Shown one piece after another: positions 17,849-26,477 of a stretch of DNA of 64,000 bases. The DNA comes from Saprolegnia diclina VS20 (lineage: Eukaryota > Oomycota > Saprolegniomycetes > Saprolegniales > Saprolegniaceae): contig NW_008246081.1 in the NCBI RefSeq assembly GCF_000281045.1, positions 298,129 through 362,128 of the forward strand, given 5' to 3'. Made by a program: the position numbers and the translations under genes. Numbering within the stretch: position 1 is the stretch's first letter; every line of letters starts with the position of its first letter. The notes beneath the pieces were generated by a model. The model was not told where the DNA came from, searched no databases, and saw only the letters and a list, made by a program, of their open reading frames with translations.

Positions 17849-18997
17849 TTATAGCTTGGCCGAGATGGGCTCGCGGCAGTACGGGCACTCGCCAAAGATG
17901 GTTTGAAACGACTTGCGCGATGTCGCGATCGACGTGAGCCACTCGAGGATGCAGCGCTCGTGGAAGGGCCGCGCGCAGCTCTTATGGTCGCAGATGCGCC
18001 CGGGAATCGCGCCGTCTTCGGCTCGGTACGCGTAGCAGATGCCGCACTCCTGCTGGAACTCGTCGCGCTTGGTCGTCGATGGCGACGGAAACTTGAGGCT
18101 CAACACGCGCTCGAGGTTCTTCCGGAGCGTCTCGGCGGGCTTCCACTTGGTCAGCTGCTTGTAGAGCGTCTCTCGGAGCGGCCCGACCGTCGCTTCGTTC
18201 CCGAACCAGACAACGTCGACCAACGCGCGCGGGTTGAGCGGGTCGGTGACTTCAAACTGCAGAGACGCTTGCGGCACGACGGCGAGGCGCCGTCGTTTGC
18301 ACGCGCGCGTCGGCCGCGCCGGCTCGAGCACGTAGCACTTCTTGTCCAAGTCGTCGAGGACGTCCCAAAAGTCTTGGTACTTGGCCAAGACCGTCGTGAC
18401 CTACATGGCATCTCAATCGTGCTTACTGCAAGCGAAACGAACCTGGTCGAGCGCGTCGGCGAGGGTGCTCGTGGCCGACCACTGGAGCGGCGGCATGGGC
18501 TCAGGGATGTCGGCCGCACACTGAGGCGGCGACGCAGGGTACGCTGCATCCATAAGAAACGAGACGATGTGCGTGCGCTGCTTGGCGTCGAGCACCTTGA
18601 CCTGGAGACCGTTCCAGTTGCCGATCCTGTCCGTGTTGACCTCGGCGATGCGGTCCCAGCCGATCTGCGCCACGTCATTGAGCAGCGTCTCAAAGAACGT
18701 GAGCGCCGGCGCGTGCACATCGAGGGCGCACGACGGCGCTCGCAATGCGCTTGTCGTGAGGTCGTAGAGCTCGAGCATGAAGGCTGCGAGCGTCGGGCTC
18801 TGCTGGAGGCGGCGCGCGACCACGTGCATGTGCGGGCGCAGCAGCTGCGCCAGCTGGTCGTCGAGCTCGAGGCCGGCGGCCTTGAGGCTCGAGCCCTCCA
18901 CGTTGGTCACGCGCACGAGGAACTGGCGGTCATCGGCGACGTCGAGGAACCCGCGGTACGTCGTCCCGGCCAGATCTTCGGGCACGAGCGCTCCCAT
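17849..18997 (-). CDS. FANCL: FANCL, Fanconi anaemia E3 ubiquitin ligase
   Basis: Two exons (18443-18997, 17849-18400) with a 42-nt phase-0 intron give 368 residues, close to the roughly 375 of animal FANCL. The C-terminus carries the FANCL RING/PHD-like domain: ECGICYAYRAEDGAIPGRIC, then C.RPFHERCILEWL and SFQTIFGECPYCREPI. Upstream is the UBC-RWD-type central region (FPSPSTTKRDEF context). In the Fanconi pathway FANCL, with the E2 UBE2T, mono-ubiquitinates FANCD2 and FANCI at DNA crosslinks in the nucleus. All zinc ligands of the RING are present, so it should be active. It diverges from the dCTP pyrophosphatase gene. The ATG at 18997 gives a hydrophilic start and is the first in the frame. 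Confidence 0.93.
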
Positions 18998-19453
18998 GGT
19001 CGCGTTCTCGGTTTCTATTGGGTGGTCGATCCCGGCTGGCTAAACGCACGCAATTGAGCACACCGTACGTGGCACGCCGGCAGCGCACCCACGATGCTTT
19101 GATTGCGCGAGCGACGGCCGGTCAATGGCATGGCGCTCGTCCCGCTCTCTCCTTCTCTGCTGTATACTGGGTCCGTGGTCAGCTTGTCGCTGCGTTCGAG
19201 GCAAGCTGGAAGCCGGGCGTTCGGTGCTGCGTGACGCGGCGATGCTGCGGCTGTAGACAGGCGTCGCGCTGGAGTAGCTTGCGCTTCATCGCTCGCACGA
19301 TGGGTACCCGAGTTGTTGAACGAGTCTTCGATCCCCATCCCTGCAGCAGGAGAGAGCGAGCGAGCGGCTGGACCTTCATGCTGGCGTTGGCTCCACCTTC
19401 ATGGCATCCGGCCCGTATCCGGATACTTGACCGACGTGTGGCAAGACATCACG
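18998..19453. promoter_or_regulatory. Divergent spacer, FANCL / dCTP pyrophosphatase
   Basis: 456 bp between divergent start codons. No open frame here has a motif. It should contain both promoters, but I see no distinctive box apart from a TATACTG-like stretch near 19160. Confidence 0.45.
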
Positions 19454-20032
19454 ATGAGCAGCGCCGAGGACAAGCCGCAGGCGACGACAGCCGCGCGCTT
19501 CGAGCCAACGCTGACGCTCGAGGGTCTTCGCGGGAGGATTGCCGCGTTTGCCGACGAGCGCGACTGGAACAAGGTACCATGAGCGCATTCCTCTGTCCTT
19601 TTCGTCATCTGGATGGTTCAGCACCACACGCCCCGCAACCTGCTCTTGGCCATGACGGGCGAAGTCGGTGAGCTCTGCGAGTGCTTCCAGTGGCGCGGTG
19701 ACGATGGCCAACACCCGGATAGTACGTACACGCGCTTGGTCAATTGCTTGTACTCAGGCTCACTTTGTAGCGTGGACGGCCGCGGACCGCGAACACTTGG
19801 GTGAAGAGCTCAGCGACGTCTTGATCTACCTCATTCGCCTCGCCGGTAGGAGATCCTCAAGACGCCGCCTCTCATGTGTCCTATAGACCGGTGCAACGTC
19901 GACTTGCCAGCGGCTGCCCTCGACAAGATCAAGAAGAACGCCATCAAGTACCCTGCGGCGCAGGTCCAAGGCTCAGCGCTCAAGTACACGGCGTACGCGA
20001 CCGACGCGCCTCGTAGCAACGCAGACAACTAA
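19454..20032 (+). CDS. DCTPP1: dCTP pyrophosphatase 1 (MazG-like)
   Basis: Four exons (19454-19573, 19622-19721, 19771-19845, 19887-20032) with 48, 49 and 41-nt introns encode 146 residues. Helix motifs of the dCTPase/MazG fold are complete: HTPRNLLLAMTGEVGELCE then FQWRGDD, followed by WTAADREHLGEELSDVLIYL and IRLADRCNVDL. The E-x-x-E (EVGEL..E) and E-x-x-D (EELSD) residues that bind Mg2+ are present. The enzyme hydrolyses dCTP and modified dCTPs to dCMP plus PPi, cleaning the nucleotide pool. Two of the splice joins rebuild codons in the middle of conserved motifs, which supports the exon boundaries. It converges with the GCLC gene, leaving a 51-bp gap. Confidence 0.93.
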
Positions 20033-20083
20033 GACCTCGTAACGATACAGAGAGGCAGCTAGGTTAGTGGTGGTATGTACAGA

Positions 20084-22345
20084 CTACGATTGGGCATCGA
20101 CGCCGCCGCGCTGGACGTAGCGACGGAGCAGTGCGCAGCGCTTGGTCGTGTCGACGCTCTCGCTCTTGAGCGGCACTTGGTACGCCGTGTTGCCGCGAAT
20201 CGGCTCGACGCGCACGTCGCCGAGGAGCTCGGGGCACTGGAGCGCGCCCTCGCCAATCTTGGCACAAACATCCATGAGGTCGTGCGCAATCGACGGCGAG
20301 ACGACCGAGTCGTGGTGGTAGTCGGGGTGCGAGCACACAAAGCGGCGCATCCACGTGGCGGCCGTCGGGAGCTCGCCCGTCGCGCGCTTGGCAATGAGCG
20401 CGAGGTACTTGTCCAACAAGCGGCGCGTCGTGTCGTCGCAGTTGATATGGTCGAGGTACGCATTCACGAGCGGGATCAACCCCGGGTAGTAGCACCCTTT
20501 CCCGAGCATAATCTCGGCGATCGTCATCGTCTCAAAGCTCTCGGCGCCATGAATGCACTTGGCCGCATCGTCGACGCACGTCGCGCTGCACTGAATGTGG
20601 CAGCCCGCCTTGTGGCACTCGTCGACGTCGGGCGGCGCGAGGTGCCGGCGGAAGAAGAAGCTTTCTTCGGTCGCCGCGTTCACGCGGTGCGCAATCTCCA
20701 TGTTGGCGTTGACCTTGGAGAGCGGGACGTACAGGTTCAGGTCAAAGGCCAAGATGACGCGCGAGACGAGCGCCATGAAGACGCTAAACGCCGCGTTCTC
20801 GAAGTCCGTGAGCTGGATCTCCATCGACCGAAACTCCGTGCGCCACCCAATGTGCGGCGAGGAAGCGCCGTCCTCGGCCGGCGGCGGCGGCGGCTTCCAG
20901 CGCACCGTCTGCCAGTTGGTCGACTGGATGTTCTCGAAATGGTCGGTCGCCGTCTTGTTGTCGAGGTGGAGGCGCTGCTCAAAGAGCACGAGCGGGTCGC
21001 GGATAAAGAGGTGGGCAATGTGCTTGGCGAGCACGTCGTCGACGCCGTTCGCGAGCAGCGTCTCGTACGACTCGGCGTCGAACGGAATCTCAACGTCGTT
21101 GTAGTGATCGAGGTTCGCGTGGCAGTCTTCGCCGTCCTTGTGGTTGCAAATGAACGCCGAGATGCCTTCGTAGCGTGACTTGGGCAAGCGCTTGACGCCG
21201 TCGCCGGCCATCTGCGTGTAGCTCGCGGGCGCCGTCTCTTGCGGCGCCACGCCGCGCTCCTGGGGCGTGCGGTCGTCGACCGAGGCCGCGATCGTCGCCC
21301 AGCGCACGTCCGTGTCGGCGAGACGGCCCTTGAGGATCGGCGTCGCGGCCGTGAGCGCGAGCATGATGGGCGAGAGCACGCCGAGGTGGTCGTACAAGTG
21401 GCGCGACTCGCCAATGTTCTTGGCCTGGAACGTCACCTGGAGACAGCACATGCCCATGCCAAACGCCATCGCGTCCATGTGGATGAAGCCCGGGTGCGGC
21501 TCGCATTGCTCCGAGAACGACGACTGGCGCCGCGTGAGCCGCTTAAACACAGGCTCGGGCGCGATCGCCACCTCAATGTCCGTGGCGCTCGCTGGGCTCC
21601 GCGACCCTTCCTTGAGCGGGCTCTTGATGCCCGACGTCGCGTCGCCGTACGTCGGTCGCGCGTGCTCGGCGACCCACGCGGCTTCGTCTTCGAGCATTTG
21701 CTTGGTATACACGTCCTTGAAGATCGGGACGCGAATGTCGACGTTCTCGGTGCGGCGCGTGCGGATGTTGGCCGTGAGCGTGCCAAAGCGCGGGTGCGGG
21801 TTGATGATGGTGTCGCTAATGTACAGCGAGTTGGCGATCTTGCCGCGCTTGACGACGGGCGGTGTGATGTAGTCGCCGACGCCAAGTAGTGGGAAGGCCG
21901 TGACGGTCGGTGCAATCTCGTTGGGCTTGAGCACTGAGAGAAGTCGCGCACGGCGAAGACGCATGCTTTGCTCAACGCGGCGAAGGTCCGACGTAAAGCC
22001 ACCGTATGGCACCCGGGGCGTGGCTTCGACCATCCACGCGCCGTACTCAGGCACCCAGTTGCATTCCTCTTCGGCATGGTCCGCGCGATGGAAGCGCTCT
22101 TCCTTGTCCATGAGCTCGCGCAAGATCTCCGAGCCTCGCAGCGAGAGGCGCACCGTCTTCTCGTCGTGGTCCAGCTCAAAGATGCCATACTCGAGCTCGT
22201 CGCCCCACTTCAAGACGTCGCCGCGGATGTCCTTGACGCGGTGGTACGTCTCAAGGAACTGGAGGATGCCATTGCGGCGGACGTGCTTGAGCCACTGGAG
22301 CGCGTCGTCCCAGGGCAGCGGCGTGCCCACGACAAGCAACCCCAT
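20084..22345 (-). CDS. GCLC: Glutamate-cysteine ligase catalytic subunit
   Basis: Single exon, 753 residues. The chosen ATG (22345) gives MGLLVVGTPLPWDDAL, matching the conserved start of eukaryotic GCL; the frame is open a further 38 codons upstream, with no support. Conserved blocks include HVRRNGILQFLETY, DVLKWGDELEYGIFEL (Mg-ATP/glutamate site), EYGAWMVEATP, GMGCCLQVTFQAKN, NWQTVRWKPPP and EFRSMEIQLTDFENAAF. It makes gamma-glutamylcysteine from glutamate and cysteine, the rate-limiting step of glutathione synthesis in the cytosol. The length is typical of fungal and oomycete enzymes (animal about 637), with insertions around residues 250-330. No modifier subunit is seen nearby. Confidence 0.95.
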   Translation of the reverse strand: MGLLVVGTPLPWDDALQWLKHVRRNGILQFLETYHRVKDIRGDVLKWGDELEYGIFELDHDEKTVRLSLRGSEILRELMDKEERFHRADHAEEECNWVPEYGAWMVEATPRVPYGGFTSDLRRVEQSMRLRRARLLSVLKPNEIAPTVTAFPLLGVGDYITPPVVKRGKIANSLYISDTIINPHPRFGTLTANIRTRRTENVDIRVPIFKDVYTKQMLEDEAAWVAEHARPTYGDATSGIKSPLKEGSRSPASATDIEVAIAPEPVFKRLTRRQSSFSEQCEPHPGFIHMDAMAFGMGMCCLQVTFQAKNIGESRHLYDHLGVLSPIMLALTAATPILKGRLADTDVRWATIAASVDDRTPQERGVAPQETAPASYTQMAGDGVKRLPKSRYEGISAFICNHKDGEDCHANLDHYNDVEIPFDAESYETLLANGVDDVLAKHIAHLFIRDPLVLFEQRLHLDNKTATDHFENIQSTNWQTVRWKPPPPPAEDGASSPHIGWRTEFRSMEIQLTDFENAAFSVFMALVSRVILAFDLNLYVPLSKVNANMEIAHRVNAATEESFFFRRHLAPPDVDECHKAGCHIQCSATCVDDAAKCIHGAESFETMTIAEIMLGKGCYYPGLIPLVNAYLDHINCDDTTRRLLDKYLALIAKRATGELPTAATWMRRFVCSHPDYHHDSVVSPSIAHDLMDVCAKIGEGALQCPELLGDVRVEPIRGNTAYQVPLKSESVDTTKRCALLRRYVQRGGVDAQS

Positions 22346-23081
22346 GCTTGGCTCTTCAATTTGTCGAATGACCAAGGATTGCCCCACGGCGACGATGACG
22401 AATCTTGCGCGAATCCTGGGATATGATTGGCTAAAAAGCCAACGCTTTTGGACCGCCAAAGAAACTTCTTCAGCATTTTATTAAATGATACGCTCTATAC
22501 ACGGTGTTTGTATCGAAACGGCTGGTGCATTTTATTGCATCGCGACCGTAACCACCGCTTGTGGATCGCAATGCAGTCGAGGCTTCGACTAACTACAATA
22601 AGAACGTAGGGCAGCTACTCGAGAGAAGCTGCGTTGTCACTGGATACTTTAGTGTGTTGTAGCTGCGGGTAGGCCAGCGCGATGACTCTGGCGACGACAG
22701 CTCCTGACCTGTCGCACTGCATCTCCCATTCAATGGTGTTCCTCGGCCGCTGAGGCAAACCGTATGACTGCATCTCACAATTTGACTCATACTGTGCCAG
22801 CAACTGTGGGACGAGCCCAATCGCAAGCTGCTCCCACATACACGTCCCCAGACGGGCAAGGTTGACACTTGGCGCTTGATGTTGAGACGCCGAGCAAGTC
22901 CTCGTCGCATTGACGTTATTTGCGTCGGCCGGCGATAGATGCTACAGTACGGCAGGGGGGAAGGTTCGGCGCGAATCCCACCGAAGCCGGCACGGTGGAC
23001 CTCCGAAGTCCGCGAGTAGCCAAGCGAAGGCAACAAAGAGACTACTATTACATGGACACGCAGCAACACTTGGAAAATAAA
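22346..23081. other. Upstream region of GCLC and downstream region of the zinc-repeat gene
   Basis: 736 bp. An ATTGG box lies at 22426-22430, about 80 bp upstream of the GCLC start, inside a short TTGGCTAAAAAGCCAA palindrome. A 74-codon frame at 22615-22839 (minus; starts MWEQLAIGLVPQLL, ends DNAASLE) has balanced composition and could be a small gene or a terminal exon, but no motif or splice partner supports it. Confidence 0.4.
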
Positions 23082-23909
23082 TCAGCAGTGGAGGTCGGGC
23101 GCGCGTAGCTCCCGGATGTGCGCAGTGCACATGCCCTTGGACTTTTGCAGCTTCTTGCAGTCGGCCACGATGCACAGCTTGTCTTGGCGGTGCACCTCGC
23201 AGTAGCCGCCGCCGCGGTCTGTGCGCGTGCAGTCTTTGACGTGGCAACTCCGGAAGCCGCCGTGCGTGGCGCAAAAGCTGCCGCGCTGCGCGCCTTTGGA
23301 GCAACCGACCGCCTCGCAGCGCCGCCCACCGCCGTGCGACCGACAGTAGCCACGGCCTTGACTGCTCTTCATGCACCCGTCTGCCTTGCAGCGCGATCCG
23401 CCGCCGTGCGCTTTGCAGAGGCCTTGTGACTGGGCAGCGTTTGTGCACGCCTCGTGCTTGCAGCGCTTCCCGCCCCCGTGTCCGATGCAGTAGTCTCCGT
23501 TCTGCGCGCCCTTGCCGCAGCCGGCCATGATGCACTTGCGACCGCCGCCGTGGGCCTTGCAGAGGCCTTTCGACCGAATGCGCTTGGTGCAATGCGGCAC
23601 GCGGCAGAGCCCGCGGGTCGAAGTCCCCGGCGTCAACGGCAGGAGTTGCTTGGGCGCGAGGGACGGGCCCTTGAGCGGTGGCATACTCGCTCTCGTCTTC
23701 TCGAGTGGGCTAAAGCTCAGCGTCGGGCGGAGCATGGTCGACGAAGCGGGCGGCGTAAACGCCTGAAATGACGACGGCAACAGGGGTGGGCGCGTCTCGA
23801 CCGAGTCGAGCGAGATCGAGAAGTGGCTCGGTGGCGCCATCACCGCGTCGTCCTTGAAGAGCGTCGTGAGGAAGAGGATCTCGTCGTTGCTGAAGAGAGT
23901 CGACTGCAT
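23082..23909 (-). CDS. HGGG-repeat zinc protein ('WRKY19-like' family)
   Basis: Single exon, 275 residues from the ATG at 23909. The first 90 residues are Pro/Ser-rich. The rest consists of seven tandem units of about 24 residues, each built on C-x4/5-C ... G.C..HGGG, for example CRVPHCTKRIRSKGLCKAHG and CIMAGCGKGAQNGDYCIGHG. The Cys-Cys-Cys-His spacing suggests one zinc per repeat. Proteins of this type are abundant in oomycetes and are often labelled WRKY19-like from repeats seen in one plant protein; they lack the WRKYGQK motif, so DNA binding is only a guess. The frame continues 165 codons upstream to 24404, but without motif or ATG context. An intronless structure is typical of this expanded family. 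Confidence 0.8.
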   Translation of the reverse strand: MQSTLFSNDEILFLTTLFKDDAVMAPPSHFSISLDSVETRPPLLPSSFQAFTPPASSTMLRPTLSFSPLEKTRASMPPLKGPSLAPKQLLPLTPGTSTRGLCRVPHCTKRIRSKGLCKAHGGGRKCIMAGCGKGAQNGDYCIGHGGGKRCKHEACTNAAQSQGLCKAHGGGSRCKADGCMKSSQGRGYCRSHGGGRRCEAVGCSKGAQRGSFCATHGGFRSCHVKDCTRTDRGGGYCEVHRQDKLCIVADCKKLQKSKGMCTAHIRELRAPDLHC

Positions 23910-24865
23910 CGAAAGTTTAGAAATGACGTGCACGCGTGCGCATCGACCACGAAACCTGCTGGCCGGAGAACGCAGATGCAGAATGCGTCGACCAAAGATG
24001 GAGCGACTGCCGTCGTGTGTGACCAGCTGGGGACGCAGAACCAAGTGTCCTTCGGTGCCGACACCCCAGCCATCATCACTATTAGTAGGAAGAGCAGAGA
24101 CAACGCTGGATACGACCGTGGCCGACCGTTCGGGGAACGTGGTTTGCAGGCGCCCAAGGACACAGTGCGTGGAAGAAGCCACGAAGCTCGTGGCGGCGCC
24201 TTCTTCGTATGGCGTCGCGTCCAGCCAGATCCTGTCTCTCCGACTCTTAATCGCTCGACCGCTCGTCGGCGACACCGCGCGCCGAGCCGCAAGCTTCGAG
24301 TCGGCGCGTGCATCTCGTGCAAAGAAGAGACTGCATGACGCGCCGGAATTATCACACGCGATCCTCAGGATCAGAGTGTATGCGACGACCACGACGCGTA
24401 CCATGGAGGAGAGTGCGCGTTGGCAAGTACTGCTCTCAGTTGAACCCAGAAGTAACCCTTCGATAGCACCCCTACAGCTAACCTACGTAGGCTTACATGA
24501 GCGACGCGTTAGTGCTTTTGCTGCAACTCTGAAGAGTTCCAGGGTTAGGCTCGTGTGACGCCACAGCCGGGCGGAGGTGACAACCGACAAGTGGAGCCAG
24601 CGGCACGGCAGGGATAGCGACGTCCGGAGGCGCTTGCACGAACGTCGCTTGATAGGTACATGCGAGAATCAACACCTCGCCAACGACGGCCGAGCGCACC
24701 TCGAACACGGGCGCGGGAGCCAGCCCGTCGCTCCAGCTGCCACGTTTGAAGCGTATCTTTTTTTTAAATATATTATTCCTTTTAAATAGCGTCAACCATA
24801 CGGTTAAACCGAAAGCTGTGGGACCGGCTGGGCGGAGCGTCGGAAAAAAGATCGAGCGGCCGACA
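23910..24865. other. Long intergenic region with AT-rich block
   Basis: 956 bp between the divergent zinc-repeat and ALDH genes, the longest gene-free stretch in the window. A strongly AT-rich block at 24747-24790 (T8, then AAATATATTATT) stands out from the GC-rich background about 90 bp upstream of the ALDH start and is a good promoter candidate. Both strands are open for 170 or more codons at 23823-24355, but the predicted proteins look like random GC-rich sequence. Confidence 0.45.
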
Positions 24866-26425
24866 ATGACCGCCACAGCCGTGCGCCACCTCAAGTCGCT
24901 CGTCGGCGGCCGGGCCATCGAGGGCCGCGGCGCCTTGCGCTCGCTCGTAGACGCGCGCTCGGGCGTCGCCATCACGCAGTATCACGAACTCGAAGCGAGC
25001 CAGGTGCATGAGGCCGTCGAAAGCTCGGCGGCCGCACAGCCCGCGTGGGCAAGCTTGGCGCCGGCCACGCGCTCCGACATTTTGCGGCGCGCCGCGCATC
25101 TCATCTCAGAACAGAGCGCCGAGATCCAGAAGCTCGAGAGTCTCGACACGGGCCGCGTCATTGCCGAAATGGAGGGCGACATTGCAAGCGCGGTGGACTG
25201 CCTCCAGCACTTTGCCGGGATTGCGCCGACGTTTGGCGGCCAAATGCTCGACGTGCAGTCGCCGAATTGGGGCTACACGCGGCGCGAGCCATTTGGCGTC
25301 ACGGCGGGCATTGGTGCATGGAACTACCCGCTCCAGAGCGCTGTACACGACGAGAGGCACACCCATGCGCTCACAAGTGGATGTGCTGTAGGCGTGGAAG
25401 AGTGCGTCTGCCCTTGCGTTTGGTAATTCGATGATCTTCAAGCCATCCGAAGAGACACCACTGACTGCGCTTCGGCTTGCTCAAATCTACCTCGACGCAG
25501 GTGTTGCATCCTACGTTCTTGGGTCATCTGCTCCACGCGCGACCTCATAGGTGTGCCGCCGGGCGTCTTCAACGTCGTCCTCGGTGCTGGGAGCGTCGGT
25601 GCTGCACTCGTTGCCCACGAGGCCGTGCGCAAAGTGTCGTTCACCGGCTCGGCAGCGACGGGCAAGCGCGTGTACGCCGCCTGCGCCGAAGGGCTCAAGC
25701 CCGCGACGATGGAGCTCGGCGGCAAGTCGGCGCTCATCGTCTTCGCCGACGCCAACGTCCACGACGCCGTCTCGGGCGCCATGCTCGGCAACTGGTTTTC
25801 CAACGGCCAAGTGTGTTCGAACGGCACGCGCGTCTTTGTGCAGCGCGAGATCCTCGAGCCGTTTGTCGCTTGCCTCGTCGAGCGCACGATGCGGCTGCGT
25901 ATCGGCGACAACCTCGACCCGACCAGCGACATTGGCCCGATGATCCATGCCGCCCACCTCGCAAAGGTCGAGAGCTACATCACGCAGGGCCAGCTCGAGG
26001 GCGCGACCTTGCTCTACGGTGGCACGCGCGTCGGCGACGCTGGCGGCAACTACATTTTGCCCGCCATCTTTACCAACTGCACGGACGAGATGCGCATCGT
26101 CCAGGAAGAGATTTTCGGGATGGTCTGCGCGATTTTGCCGTTCGACTCGGAAGACGAGGTCGTGACGCGCGCGAATGCGTCGCCGCTCGGCCTCGCAGCC
26201 GGCGTGTTCACCAACGACCTCCGCCGCGCGCACCGCACGATCGCCAGCCTCGCCGTCGGCACGTCGTGGATCAACACGTACAACATTGCGCCCGTCGAGC
26301 TGCCGTGGGGCGGCTACAAGCAGTCGGGCATTGGCCGCGAGAACGGCATCGCGGGGGCACACGCGTGGACGCAGCTCAAGTCGATCTACGTCGAGATGGA
26401 CAAGGTGCCGTGCCCGTACGCCTAA
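24866..26425 (+). CDS. Aldehyde dehydrogenase, ALDH9/betaine-aldehyde type
   Basis: Three exons (24866-25342, 25392-25500, 25551-26425) with 49 and 50-nt introns encode 486 residues. The ALDH fold is complete: [28 protein letters not shown] (NAD-binding Lys), [22 protein letters not shown] (catalytic Glu), [12 protein letters not shown] (catalytic Cys) and QEEIFGMV. The C-terminus [20 protein letters not shown] is characteristic of ALDH9/BetB enzymes, which oxidise 4-trimethylaminobutyraldehyde (carnitine synthesis) or betaine aldehyde (osmoprotectant). With no targeting peptide it is probably cytosolic. Which substrate applies cannot be decided from sequence. Confidence 0.92.
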
Positions 26426-26477
26426 GCTCTGCTCTCTGCTATGTGTGAAGAAGATTGTGTATTGCAGCATGGAGAGA

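Noticed and set aside
20075-21178. 367-codon plus-strand frame
   Set aside because: Antisense to glutamate-cysteine ligase.
22615-22839. 74-codon minus frame as a firm gene
   Set aside because: Plausible composition but no homology, promoter or splice evidence; kept only as a remark.
23910-24404. 165-codon N-terminal extension of the zinc-repeat protein
   Set aside because: No conserved motif, many Arg/Ser codons, and a good ATG lies at 23909.
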